This document shows, in pieces, positions 22,939-34,376 of a stretch of DNA of 64,000 nt (its first letter is position 1; each line of letters begins with the position of its first letter). The position numbers and the translations under genes were made by a program. The notes under the pieces are model-generated. The model was given only the letters and a program-made list of their open reading frames with translations, did not search any database and was not told where the DNA came from. The stretch comes from Halictus rubicundus (taxonomy: Eukaryota > Arthropoda > Insecta > Hymenoptera > Halictidae), in the NCBI RefSeq assembly GCF_050948215.1, contig NC_135164.1:8003116-8067115 (forward strand). Direction: 5' to 3'.

Positions 22939-25905
22939 TTACAATATAAACATTGTGATTTTTCAGCGCGACTATTCAATTCACTATTTTACTATTCGGT
23001 CCTATGAAGATGTTGCGCATCGCGGGTGATCATGCAGACTGCAAACACTGCAACACATTACGCTTATCGCCGGCACATTATCAGCATAAACAAAAGATGT
23101 ATGCATTACAATACCACCGTATTGCAGTTGAGCTTATCTCGAGACGATAATTGATAATACGAGAGCTGACGTAGACAGCGAAACAGTCGACGACCGGTTA
23201 AGCCGTGAAAAGCAGATCGGCGCAATTAAGCAATTTATCGAGGAATATCAATTTTCGTTAAATCTCTAAAAATAATTTTATTGTTTACATTCTACTCGAA
23301 AGCAGAGGGTCTAACCGAATCGGTACTATTTCATCAATAAACTGTAGGTATACATGAACTCCTTTCAGAAGGATATCATCCTCACTCTAGTCGAGACCAA
23401 GTGCTCCCATTCAGGATGATCAAATCCAACGACAACACGCAGACAATGATCAGCCATCGGAAGGACTCCCTCAACATCATCGAACTCTCTAAACTCCGAA
23501 TCCCCGTAGCGGATCCCATTAAAATGCATCTCGAAACAGACTCGACCCATAAACGTTGTGAACATCGGGGACAACGTTAGCGAATGGCCAAAAAATGGTC
23601 GGCGGTCGATCGAGCGAGTCCGTGCACCTGATCGGGATCATGCTCGCGTGTCGAAACGCGGGGTTTTGCCACGGGACTGGAAACAAGGTTACATCAACAG
23701 GCAGGCCTGCGTATCGCAGCGGTGACTATGCAAATCGATGACACACGTCGGCGGTTCTCAGTGAAATAAAAGTGTCCGTAGGGATGTGGCTGGCGCGACG
23801 CGACGCGGCTTGTCGTTGGCATGCAGATTCCCGGATAGAATTCACTGGCAGAAAACAGAGAGAGACCCTCAAGGCTACCTAGTTTTGCCAGCGTGCCGGT
23901 CACTTCTCTAAATGTCCGCGACACGAGCGAAACGGACGGGACAGGATAAGGCAGGACGGGAGACGCGCGCGTAAATGTTGCATAGGTATGCGGACGTGTG
24001 CATAAGCGAAAGAGGCTGGCTGCGAAGGGAAGACGTTAACCACCGCATGGAAAACATCGTTAAACCGGTTCGATGCCGTCGGAGGAACATTTTCTCGGAT
24101 GGAAATCGCCGATCGTTCCGCTGCCCGCGCGCGTTATGAACGAAAACGACGACACCGTGCCGCTAAGAAAGAAACGCGGCTCGGACGAACGTAAACAAAC
24201 CCGGCCGCACCTAACCGCGATGCGTCGCGATGCACCGCGTCCCTGGATGCACCGGGAAGAGAACGGACAACGGGAGCCCCATCCTGCGCTACAATGGACG
24301 CTCCTTGGCAACGGGAGTAATTTGGATAGGACACGTCCGTTCCGAAGGGAAATGCCTATGGACCAGGCCCGGATCCACCTAGGCTAACTTGCGCTGTGCT
24401 GTGTTATGCTAACTTTGCATACAGGGTGTCCCGTTTAGTGCGACCACGCAATTATGACGGAAATTGTTGACCAGGAATCCTGGTGTAAATTGGTGAAATT
24501 AGTTTAGGCATTTTTTTATACGAAAAGTATTTAGTATTCAGCTTTGAAACCTCGGGGATATTTTATCGACTGATTGAACGGTGTAGAAATATTTTCTTTT
24601 AGCTCAAAAAGAATAGTGTAACGAAGTTAGAAGAGCATGCGGATGGGATGCTCCTTTTGTATTGATCTGAAACGAGAATCATCAAAAAATGCACTCCGAG
24701 AGAAATGCAATTTTCACCAAAAAGAATAATCTTCGCAGAAGAATTATATAATAGGTGGCGTAAGGTCATTCAAGGTCTTTTATCGGCGCGCAAAGCTTAC
24801 CATCACGAAATCTTGCGGGTAATTGAATTTTCGATATGGTGGTTGGAAGATTCAGAGTAAAGTTAGTTAATTCGTGTGGCTAGTAAGTGGACTTTTTCTT
24901 AATAAAAGGTAATATTTAAACTGCATATCGTTCGCGTCAGAGTTATGGCAGTTCGTTCTGAAAATTCCAGTTTTACTCGAGTCTCCCCTGCGAGCGGGAA
25001 AGATTTAGAGAACTTCCAGAAATAGAAATACAGACCGCGACACGCAGCGAAAGGGATGTAGGGACCGTGGAATACATTTTCTGTCGTCAAGCTGCTAACC
25101 CTAGTAAGGAGTTCCACGAAACGAGGCGATAAAGCATTTACGGCGTTCCCTCGATCGTCATCCAGACTTTTCTCCACCCATTTTGAAATGGGTTAACGAG
25201 CTGGCTCTCGACTGCCTCGAAAGTATGCGTGACGGTCCAGCCAGTCGGATTTCGAAGGACTCAAGTTCGTAATAAAAAAAGAAAAATCTGCAAACGTCCT
25301 TTTTTGTTCCCCGCTTCTCTATACGTTTTGTAGCGAGAGAAAAAGAAAACCGTCTAGGCAAGGTTTATTAAACTGCCAAGGGATACATTTTTAGGAAGAC
25401 GTAACACGCATTTAATATTTATTGGGATCTAGTCTTTTGGTTGGGTGCATATCGAACGATGCGAGATGTTATCTCCGATATGTTCTCCTCGGGTCTACAG
25501 AGTGTTCCGTTTATCTTGTTCGCTTTAACATCTTCGTTCCTTTTGCCGATGCAAAAAATCCGACGGGGCAACGTTTTGTTTCGTTCCAAAACGATCAATC
25601 TTAGAATTCACGATCGTTCTTTTCGATTTTTCAATGACCGACGCGATTTCTTGATAGTGGCGACTAGACTGCAGATCGTTGCGCAAAATGTTCCAAGTCC
25701 ATTGTGAAAAATAGAAATCATTTCGGTGAGTGTGAAATAGTGTAATATGTTATGTCTTAATTTTGCTGTTTTATTCTTCTCATAGAAACATAAAATCTGC
25801 AATGTAGTAATGACATATTTTATAAAAAAAAAAAAGAAATATGTTTTTGTATAATCCGAAACAAAAATGTGGGAGCCGTTTGAGAACAGCAACTAGGATG
25901 ATTAA
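22939..25905. other. No supported gene; contains a CpG-rich patch
   Basis: A CpG-rich stretch runs from about 23560 to 24390. Its frames (24073-24387 plus, 24060-24311 minus) overlap in opposite registers and show no domain. The minus-strand frame 23574-23365 has a protein-like composition but is unproven (see findings). At 24420 a TA-CAGGGTGTCCCG sequence resembles the left end of the CAGGGTGT element type; no right end was found. Confidence 0.4.
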
Positions 25906-26024
25906 CACTTTGACTGCCAAACTAGAAACCTCAAAAATTCCACAAAATCAAAGTAAAAAATTGAAAACAATTAAATGTGTGATATTGAGTAGTCCTCCAG
26001 CTTTGCGACACGGCGGTCAACGTG
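25906..26024 (+). mobile_element. TTAA-flanked MITE (CACTTTGAnnGCC family), 119 bp
   Basis: Perfect TTAA on both sides (25902-25905, 26025-26028). The left end is CACTTTGACTGCCAAACTAG and the right end GGCGGTCAACGTG, imperfect inverted repeats. It is the compact relative of the 12202-12436 element and of the fragment at 62772-62860. Non-coding. Confidence 0.85.
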
Positions 26025-26028
26025 TTAA

Positions 26029-28756
26029 ATAGAAGCGTTGAGTTCCGAGTATGTTGTTTTTTCTGACGGGTGACTAACGCGTTAGGAGTTTTCGAGAAAA
26101 TGCGCAGGTCGAGTTGGAAAAATGGATTTTGGAAGTGGCCGGCCATTACGACAGCCCGTAAAGGCTCCCTTTTAAGGAAGGGCTCGATGTATATTTCAGT
26201 GATGGGACAAACGTCAGATAAAAAGGCGCACGGCGAAATCGCATATCTTTTCTCGGGTCTCGGCAGGAGACTGTTTACGATGCATCTTTATTCCTCTTTC
26301 GCGGCGCGTTTTCTCACAGAGCGGCGTCATGCATCGCGAACAGGCTGCGGCTTAAAAAGAAACGTTTATGAATCTAGGCACGTCATTAAAGGGACAAGAG
26401 AAATACGACGTATTTAATCCGCGTGATTAGTTTTCGGAAGATCTCGAGACTTCGGCTGTTATCTTTCAGTTTGCTTCGAGGTAACGAACAATGATTTATA
26501 TCTTTGATTGCCGATCCCCGTCGCATAATTTAGCGTACAAGCGTCAGAGTATCGTTGACGGATATTGGTCATTCAACTTCTCAGCTTTTTCCTCTGATGG
26601 ATAAAAGATGCAATACTTTATTCTTTTCGTCTTCTGGTCTGATTGTTGCACAACATGACCATAACGCATGCTACGATGCTACACGCTCCATGTTACAATT
26701 GTAGGTTTATTTGATTCCAAAAGTAACTATTTTTACATCCATTTCTCATTTCTCATATTTTGTGTTTTCATATTTTGAGATTCCAAGATATCTAAGAGGG
26801 TGCGATAAAATAATTACAAAATTTCCTGAGATTCGACGATTTGATGAGACATACGATTCGTTTCGATTTGAAAAGCAGCGTTGTTCCGAAGGGGCTTTCT
26901 CCGACAATACATTTTCGCATAGTAATTTTTCTCATAACGACGGTGGTAACAATTTCTTAGGAGGAATCCAACAGGTTTATGTGTAGAGAAAGAAGTGAAA
27001 CTGTAGGGGGTTGAACGTTAAGTGTTTACGGTAATTTCTGCCATTCGGGAACACAACTGCGCAAGATCCTACCAAGAGTATTATCATGTATGGTATAGAT
27101 TTATATGGATTATAAAATAGATACAACGGCTTTTCGCAATATGTACAAAGCCATTGTACGGTATAAATCGCTTGACTGCCACCCACATGTGACTCTACTT
27201 GTGTCGACGCATAGAAGACGCCCATTTCGTTCTCCACAGACGACGAAGGGATACTCGCCTTTATGTTTTTTCTCTTTTCTTTATCTTCTCGGCTGTGTTT
27301 AAAGGTGCGCCAGCGTCCAGACGCTGCGTGTCACACGGATTTTCGCCCCGGCGACTTCAATTCGCCTGCAGGCCTGTCTTCGACTTCACAAAGATACCAA
27401 TCTCTCGAACGATATGCCATCTTCCTCTAGTCGAAAATAGCGGATCATCGGAACACTCATTCCACCACGATAACATGTTTTTTTTCGAGCGAAGCTGCTC
27501 TCCGGGTTTCAAGAACGGACCTCTTCAAAAAATTGTAACTTTGCTTTCAACTTCATGTACATCACGTTATCATACAGAGGTCTTATTATAAATATTATAT
27601 CTCATATATTACATATTATAGTGTACCGCTATATTGTGGCCTCATAGCATGATTTATTACTCATATCTAAAATTACACTTGTAAACAATATAAAACGTTC
27701 ACCAGAATATTTGTAACATTTTTCTGCTTGAAATGACACCAAACACGACACAGTTTGGATCACGTTTGCGTGTTCAATTCACGACACAGTGGAACCTCGA
27801 TTATCCGTACTAATCAGTGGAACATGATTTGTACTAAAAATCGTGTTGTATAGCGGAGGATTTTAGGCATCATCGGTTCTATTAAACATGCTCCGAATTG
27901 TATCGTGTTTGGTCTCGTTTTAACCGGAAAAACGTGACAAATATATTGGCAAAAGATTTATCATCGAATAAATATTATCTGACTGAGTTATTCAATTGTT
28001 CAAGTGGCAGGTGCCGCAGCAGCGAGGATAATCTTTGCACAACTATCGCGGACATCTTTGTCCCGAGACATCAGCGTGCACACCAAATTCGTTGGTGTTC
28101 CAAATTTGATCTGCCTCGGTTTTAGCGGTGTCGCTTCTTCCGAGAACCATTCGTTCGGTTAACAAAGCAACCCCTTCAAGTGAGTTTCCCACCTTTCCAG
28201 GATTCGTTCCCAGGGTCGTGAAAGAAGGAAAGCACGACGCTGGTCCGTCGAAAGGGCACGTCCCTGGGTCGGAGCGGAGCATCGGCGTGCATTTTAATAT
28301 CGTTTTGTTGTCGGCTGTCGTGACAGTGCGTCACACGGAGTCACACCCCGGCGCAGCGAGCGCTTCTTAAGACGCGCGACCGTCCCGGCTACGAATTATT
28401 TATTGACGCTCCGGCCGATAAATTATTTCCGGCACGACGCGCATAGAGAAACAGCGGCGGGTATCCCTCTTCTAAACGGCGCCATCGTGTTCCCGCAGAT
28501 AATTTCTGCGTGACAAAGTGTCCTGGCTGCCACATTCTCCTCGCCGACGATCCTAGGCACCGTGCCGTATTGTTCACCTCTGCTCTCCTGTCGCCGGGGC
28601 CAGCTGATTTCGTTCCATTGTTTTCCGCGACGGAATTAATAAAACCCCGCTGAAAAATCGACTCCACGCCGCGATAAATCGATCGGGAACGGAGATTCGG
28701 CACCGTTCGAGATATTAATCACTTCTCGCAAAATCGGTTCAAACAATTTCAATGTT
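26029..28756. other. No gene seen; CpG-rich stretch toward the right end
   Basis: AT-rich, then CpG-rich from about 28240 to 28700. Frames at 26070-26417, 27199-27591 and 28389-28703 (minus) lack domains and overlap frames on the other strand. The CpG-rich part could be a further regulatory island, but I see no specific motif. Confidence 0.4.
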
Positions 28757-28925
28757 TTTTCAGATGTTGGAAGTACCATTTCACCAGCTAATGTACACGA
28801 AATTAACGAAAAGTCACCATTAGTCGAAGTTGCGGAGAGAAAATTTTTCATCTGTGTCTATAATGAAAATTTAAAGTACGCCTTTAAATATGCATTGTAA
28901 AATTAGCAAGCAAAATTGTTGAAAA
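28757..28925. repeat. Dispersed repeat copy (relative at ~56560-56670)
   Basis: GAAATTAACGAAAAGTCACC, then ATTAGTCGAAGTTG and a stretch with TGAAAATTTAAAGTACGCC, aligns with the 56.6-kb segment (AATTAGAAATCACCATTGG, TTGAAATTGTG, CATGCCTTTAGAT). The ends are undefined. The orphan end TGCAAGGGGTTAA at 29044-29056 may belong to the same insertion. Confidence 0.55.
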
Positions 28926-29819
28926 TTATCACCGACCAGGGTACCGTCCGTGGAAATACATTCTAAATGAAACACTTAAAATAATCTGGAGCTGTTGAGA
29001 TCGATATAAAGGAAAAATTCGGGGTGCAGAGTCTGATATACTACAATGCAAGGGGTTAATCGGTTGGACTGGTTAAACGATTACAATGTTCGGTTAATAT
29101 TCCTGTGGCTGCAAGTCAATTACCCAACAGTTCTGTATGTGAATGGAATTTTTGTCCCGGGGTAAATCTCGGTGCTCGACCAGGAGGGACGTTTGTTTAA
29201 AAAAAAAAAAATGTTGAGAGCTGCGCCGTGCGGTCGTGCAGCCAGGAAGTCGACCGTTTCACAAAGAGCTCATTGTGGCGTGCTCACGTGGGGTTGGTCA
29301 GGAAGGTCACTTTTCAAGGGTTGGTCCTCGAAGTCTAAAGGGAATGGACTGGAAAGCTGATCGTTCCGACGGCTAGGATCATTATAACATGCGGGAACGA
29401 ACGTCTCGCGTATTACACGCTCGTAAGCACAATACCGCAAAAGCTGTAAAACGTCCGATGAACTAAATATATAGGATCCTTTGCCTAGCACGAGCTGCTC
29501 GAGCCCTGCGCTTTATATCGCACGCCGTTGAGTACATAAAACGCCATTTTGTCCTGCGAGTGATACCGGACATCGTCTGAAAATATCGTTTTTCTAAGCA
29601 ACAGGGAGCATGAGAGGCCTCTCGCTTCCCCTCTTATTTACGAGCGCGATTCTTATGGTGTTAAACGATAAGAAAAGCTATTGCTGTTGTTATTAGTCTG
29701 ACAAATATTATGCAACGCGTGTAATTAGACTGCGAATCTTTATGAAGAATTAACCGTGTCCCTACACTTCAGCGTTATCGGATCGATGTTCTCATTGTTG
29801 ATTTATCGCGCATATTTAG
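28926..29819. other. No gene seen
   Basis: Contains the orphan TTAA-type end at 29044-29056, an A-run near 29201-29211 and one copy of the GACTG motif variant at about 29727 (AGACTGCGAATCTTTATG). Nothing codes convincingly. Confidence 0.45.
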
Positions 29820-30010
29820 CACTAGGTTTACGGGACTAATTTACAATTATTAATATTCTAAAGATACATCCATGAGGAATTATTCAACAAATTTATTTCT
29901 TTGGGTATACGTTATTTCAAAAAATGGCTAAAAATTTGGGCACCACATGTTTTTGTTATTTTTATAAAGTAATGTAAAATAGTCACTTTTAGTGCTCCGT
30001 AAACCTAGTG
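29820..30010 (+). mobile_element. TTAA-flanked MITE (CACTAGGTTTACGGG family), 191 bp
   Basis: The left flank is TTAG (29816-29819) and the right flank a perfect TTAA (30011-30014). The ends are CACTAGGTTTACGGG and CCGTAAACCTAGTG. Relative to 22735-22938 it lacks about 15 bp just inside the left end. It is followed 18 bp later by a fragment of the CCCTTTGCACTCG family. Confidence 0.87.
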
Positions 30011-30028
30011 TTAAAATTATACTTTCCA

Positions 30029-30176
30029 CCCTTTGCACTGACCTAGAATATTTCCCTTCTATATATATATATATTTTTCATGTGGTACATACGGAAATGG
30101 TGGAATTAGCTCGTACAATACTGAAATGCTCAGTAATTTATTAAATACAAACAAATAGCTATTTTTAGTGACGCCT
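30029..30176 (+). mobile_element. Truncated CCCTTTGCACTCG-family MITE
   Basis: The left end CCCTTTGCACTGACCTAGAA is followed by family sequence (TTTCCCTTCTATATAT, AGCTCGTACAATACTGAAAT, AGTAATTTATTAAATACAAA, TTTTTAGTGACGCCTTAC). The right TIR is missing and the left flank is not TTAA. A TA expansion occupies the middle (about 30059-30075). A decayed copy. Confidence 0.8.
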
Positions 30177-31265
30177 TACTAACATTTTTCCACACGTTTA
30201 ATTCACGATAACTTTCTCTTCGTTCTCTTCGCGATATAAGTGACGTTATACGTGACTACGTGGACTGCAGATCTTTATGGAAATTCCATGCGAGTTCAGA
30301 TTCTAAACGATGCGAAACCGAAGCACTAAACACTAATTCGGAGAAACGTTATAGCACCTGCTTCGGGGAACTTGTGTTTCGGAGATCGTTCGAGCCGTAG
30401 CATTCTCGAATTTAAATGGAATGTGCCAGTCGCAAGGTCGGTCAGATTAAAAAAGGGCAGGACGCGAGAAAACAACTGTCTTCTATTCCAGACGTGGCAA
30501 CAATACGACCGGACGGAGTTTCGACGATTCTTCAAAGGAGATCGAAGAATAAAGGGACCCCGGCCAGCAGAGACTAGAACTCATAATTCACCCTGCGGAG
30601 AAGCTCACACCTCTTGTCCATCGATAATTTATGAGCGCGCGAGTCAGAAATTCAGTCGGGGGACCGCTTGAAAAAATACAAGAAGCCGCGACGTGCCGCG
30701 ACTCTTTAAAACAAATCCGAGCGGCCGGATAAAGGAGGAAATGAAAAATGAATGCGGAGACCTCGGATAGAACAGAGTCGCGCGAGAATGTCGAGACACT
30801 TCTGGTAACGATCGACTGGAACCAGGGTGAGTTTCATCTTTCTTCGCTTCTGCCTCCCTCGAGCGTAGTAAAACCGTGTGGCGGTCTGTTTCGTGTGTAT
30901 ACGATCCAAGGGACTGTTAACTAAGTTGTTGAAACGACGCTTTCGACGCCGGGTACTTTTAACTTCGACGCACTCGAGGCTGTACTTATGGCACCGACGA
31001 TAAGAGTCTGCTGGCGAACCCAACAGGACTTCCTTTCATAAAAAAAAAAAAAAGAAAGAAATAAAAACGCACCGACCCTTTTATCTGAAATTCTCTGCAC
31101 GTTCGACGTTTATTCCACAGTCTGTGTCAACGAAAAAGTTTTATGAAAGGTTTTCAGAAATTTGATTAATCGTAGTTTAACCCTCGTCTGTCCCCCGTTT
31201 TCCCAATTTCGAAATGACATTCCTGATTCGTTCTCTTAGAGTTATTGAAATCAGAAAAATTTATA
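30177..31265. other. No gene seen
   Basis: Contains one copy of the motif GACTGCAGATCTTTATGG (30263). The frames at 30372-30671 and 30706-31023 (minus) have no domain. TTAACCCTCGTCTGTCCCCC at 31182 resembles the left end of a TTAA element but lacks a right partner. Confidence 0.45.
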
Positions 31266-31338
31266 CAGTGTGTCCCACGAGCTCTGTCCGCTTGAATACC
31301 TTGGCTATTTTAAACAATACGAGAAAATGTTACTTACA
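31266..31338 (+). repeat. End fragment of a TA-flanked element (CAGTGTGTCCCACGAG)
   Basis: TA followed by CAGTGTGTCCCACGAGCTCT and then GTCC-CTTGAATA...AAACAATAC...GTTACTTACA. The reverse complement of 36536-36604 matches it with few changes over about 70 bp, so this is a dispersed element end. The opposite end was not found at this locus. Confidence 0.7.
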
Positions 31339-34113
31339 GAAATTGCAGGGTTTAAGAAGCTATATAATGCGGTATAAATGATATTCTTGCAGGTGGAGGC
31401 GTAGAGAAGATATAGAGATCACCTTTGTTTTTGATTTCGATAGATTAATCAATCTAAATATAATCTAATTATAATCTAAATACAAGTCTAAATAAATTGC
31501 ACCTTGTCATTATAATAAAGTGACATACGTATGAAACGTATCAACGGTAGAAAATCGAAATGAGAGAAATTTCAATTCGATTATTGGCATCGTTCGCAAA
31601 AGAGAAAAGATTTAACGCGAACCCTGCGCGATTAAACGGGCCGAGTATCTGCGCAGCAAATGTTCGCCTATTGAATCGACAGGGCAGTAATTTTTTAATA
31701 CGTTCGCTTTCACTTCTGCAAAGGATACGTTTCCCGTTCTTATAAATCACGAAGGAATTATTACGAGATTACGTTGAGCAACCCGCGGATTAATAACTGG
31801 CCAGTCGAAATGAAATATCCGCGTGACACCTCTAAAGCACTTTGTAATCAGACTCGTTCACGATTTATCTTTGGGAACCTTAAATCGAAGACGTTAAAAG
31901 ACACCGTGGACAGGATTAACAGCAACGCGATAAATTACTATAGCTGCACTTGACAATGCTACGAGCACTGCGTGATTCATTGCCGGTTCGTGACAATGGC
32001 GGATACTTTAACGATGCAACAAATTCTCCGGGCACAATTAATGCCTTCCTCTTGTTCTTTCGCCGTCTCTCTTTCGTTTCTTCTTTTTCTATTACGATTC
32101 GCTCGTATCTCGAATTTCACCGGTGCAAATTCCATTATAGTCTACGTGCCCTAATGGCAGTCAACGCGATCTCTCTTCCGCTGGCATTATCACCCGTGAG
32201 AGCTTTCCACGGTAAGTCCAACTTACGGTGATCTAGGCCTATTTGACGATACGACGCTAATAGAAAACGCGCCATCCGGTTTCGCGAACCTTTTTTTCCT
32301 TCGCTCAGGGCTACGCAACAAGTCTACGCGGTTTGCGCAGTACATTTTATACGCTATGCAAATTGCGCTCTCCTGGGAACTCCGTTGACCTGGAATCTTT
32401 CATGTAATTCGTTTCTTTCCGGTCCGGACCATTTATCATTTTCTCGCTGATTGATAGTCGAGTGGCTGACGAAACATTTTCATACCTAATAGAATATTAG
32501 AGAAATGTGAACACGTTCACTCCCAGCCATCTTCCCGAAAAGTCCCATAAATTCAAAGATTTAATGAGGCCCAAACTGCACAATTAAATCTAATCTATTA
32601 CTCCTTTATACCTTTTGCAGCCTACCAAATCTAATAAAATTTTGTTGCATATGTATTAGTCAAAGCGCTAATAATAAAATAAATATATAATGAAAATTTG
32701 TATTTTAATACTCTGTACAGAGTAGAGATGTTATTAATGTTTGTTACCATACCTGTTTTCCTGTATTTTACATACCAGCAAAATTGTATTGCGTGAAATC
32801 AAGTCCCCGTTTGCAAAAAGAAATTATGCATTTTGTGTTGAAACAAATGAAATCTGCGTCGCCGGGATTAACGAGAAAACTGGCAAATGCGAAATTATGA
32901 CAAATGCGGGTCGGACAAAAATGGGTTACCATGGACAAACAGCAGAGAGAAACATAGCGTTCTTCGTCGTCTTGTTAAGTTGTCGTTGGCGAGGATGGAA
33001 GGCGATTATTCGGCGCCCCGAGATCTCGAGTGCGTGTCAAATCGATTGGCACGCTCTACCCGTGATCCAGGTATGTACCTCGTTAGCCATGGAGCACCTA
33101 TCGATATATTATCGTGCGACATCTTCGTGCCATCGCATTCTCGTCCTGACGAGTATTTTCTCTCGCGAATTTTCCGTGAACATTCGGGGGAAAATGGTCC
33201 CTTTACTGCTTCGTTAATACCGTTCTTCCTCCCTGGATATTAAAGTAAATTACGTGGCACGTAAACGTAATTACGGTACGATTAGATATAAAAATCAATT
33301 CGTGGTTTTCTAGATGTCAGAATAAGAAGATCAAGATCGTTCCCCCACTCTAATTACCCCTTCTACCGCCACATTCCCCACGCTTCCGCCGCGGCTCGGT
33401 CACGTGACGCGTTTCCCCCTCAATTCGTGCTCCCTCCCCTCATTTGACGACACTGTGTATATCTACACTTGTTTTAATGATTGAATAGTAATCCCTCGTC
33501 TTGACGTGACAATTTTCGTACACCAAACTTGATTGTTTCCAACCTTCCGATGTAATATATGAAACAACCTAACCATTTTTACACTGATTTTCAACCAGTA
33601 AGAATTATTTTAATTTGCATCTGTTAAAGTAATTCTTACTTTTTAAGAAAACTCGCCATCTGGCAAAAAGGAAAGTTTTGCTATGTCCAAATGGTCAGGA
33701 TGGCAGGACTTGGGAAATACCCAAGGACAAGGTTTTTATGACAAGCAGGTAAAAAGCCTAGACTGGTCAAAACGCTAGGACACCAAGGCAGTCAGTCTCA
33801 GCAAAGGAACTGAACCGTGCGGACATGGTTTAAGCAGACCGAATACTGTAATTCTTTTTCTAAATATATCCATTCAATCTTTTTCTGTTACACATCTCCA
33901 CGCGTCTCTTTCTATTCAAACCAATCCTTTAACAGATGCGTATTTAGCGGGTCAGACAAAATGCAATATTATTTCCAATGTGAATCTTTAAAATGAAATT
34001 GTAAGGCGTGGGGTCTGTGTCACAAAAGAGTAGAATTGTTTTTCTTCCGAAAATAAAGGTATAACATTCATGTTTAACCTCGTTTTGCGGAGTGCTCGTT
34101 CGTTGCCTATTAA
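31339..34113. other. No supported gene; mixed unique and repeat-like DNA
   Basis: The frame at 32741-33217 is 158 codons but opens at a non-ATG codon and shows no domain. Positions about 33640-33960 have a direct-repeat-poor, LTR-like feel, but no paired LTR or primer-binding site is visible. A segment at 32515-32560 (ACACGTTCACTCCCAGCC) weakly resembles the CACTTTGAnnGCC MITE family end. Confidence 0.4.
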
Positions 34114-34372
34114 CCCTTAAATGCATGAGTGGGGTCCGCAAAAAAACCCCATTTTGATTTTGAATTTTGTGTTAACATTTTTAGCCTCGCCATTTGTGAA
34201 CTGAGAGTTCAGCTTTTTGTTCCTGTCAATGTTTAGGTTATGTTTAATGTGTTTACAGAAATGAATTGTTGCTGTAATCAAAGTTAGCAAGGAATTAGGT
34301 AAGTGGGGTCTTCAATGGACACCATGTATGAATTCATGTTCTTAATATTTAGTTTACCTATGCACTTAAGGG
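34114..34372. mobile_element. piggyBac-type MITE (CCCTTAAATGCAT family), 259 bp
   Basis: TTAA at 34110-34113 and 34373-34376 flank CCCTTAAATGCATGAGTGGG and ATGCACTTAAGGG, inverted repeats matching at 12 of 13 positions. Perfect target duplication and CCC ends fit piggyBac-type mobility. It has no other copy in the window and no coding capacity. Confidence 0.85.
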
Positions 34373-34376
34373 TTAA

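Noticed and set aside
27070..28125. Possible host exon in the 27-28 kb frames
   Set aside because: Frames are short, overlap on both strands and show no domain or consistent splice sites.
32741..33217. 158-codon open frame
   Set aside because: Starts at a non-ATG codon, has no recognisable domain and no splice partner.
33640..33960. Possible LTR-like segment
   Set aside because: No second copy, no primer-binding site and no retroelement coding remnant nearby.
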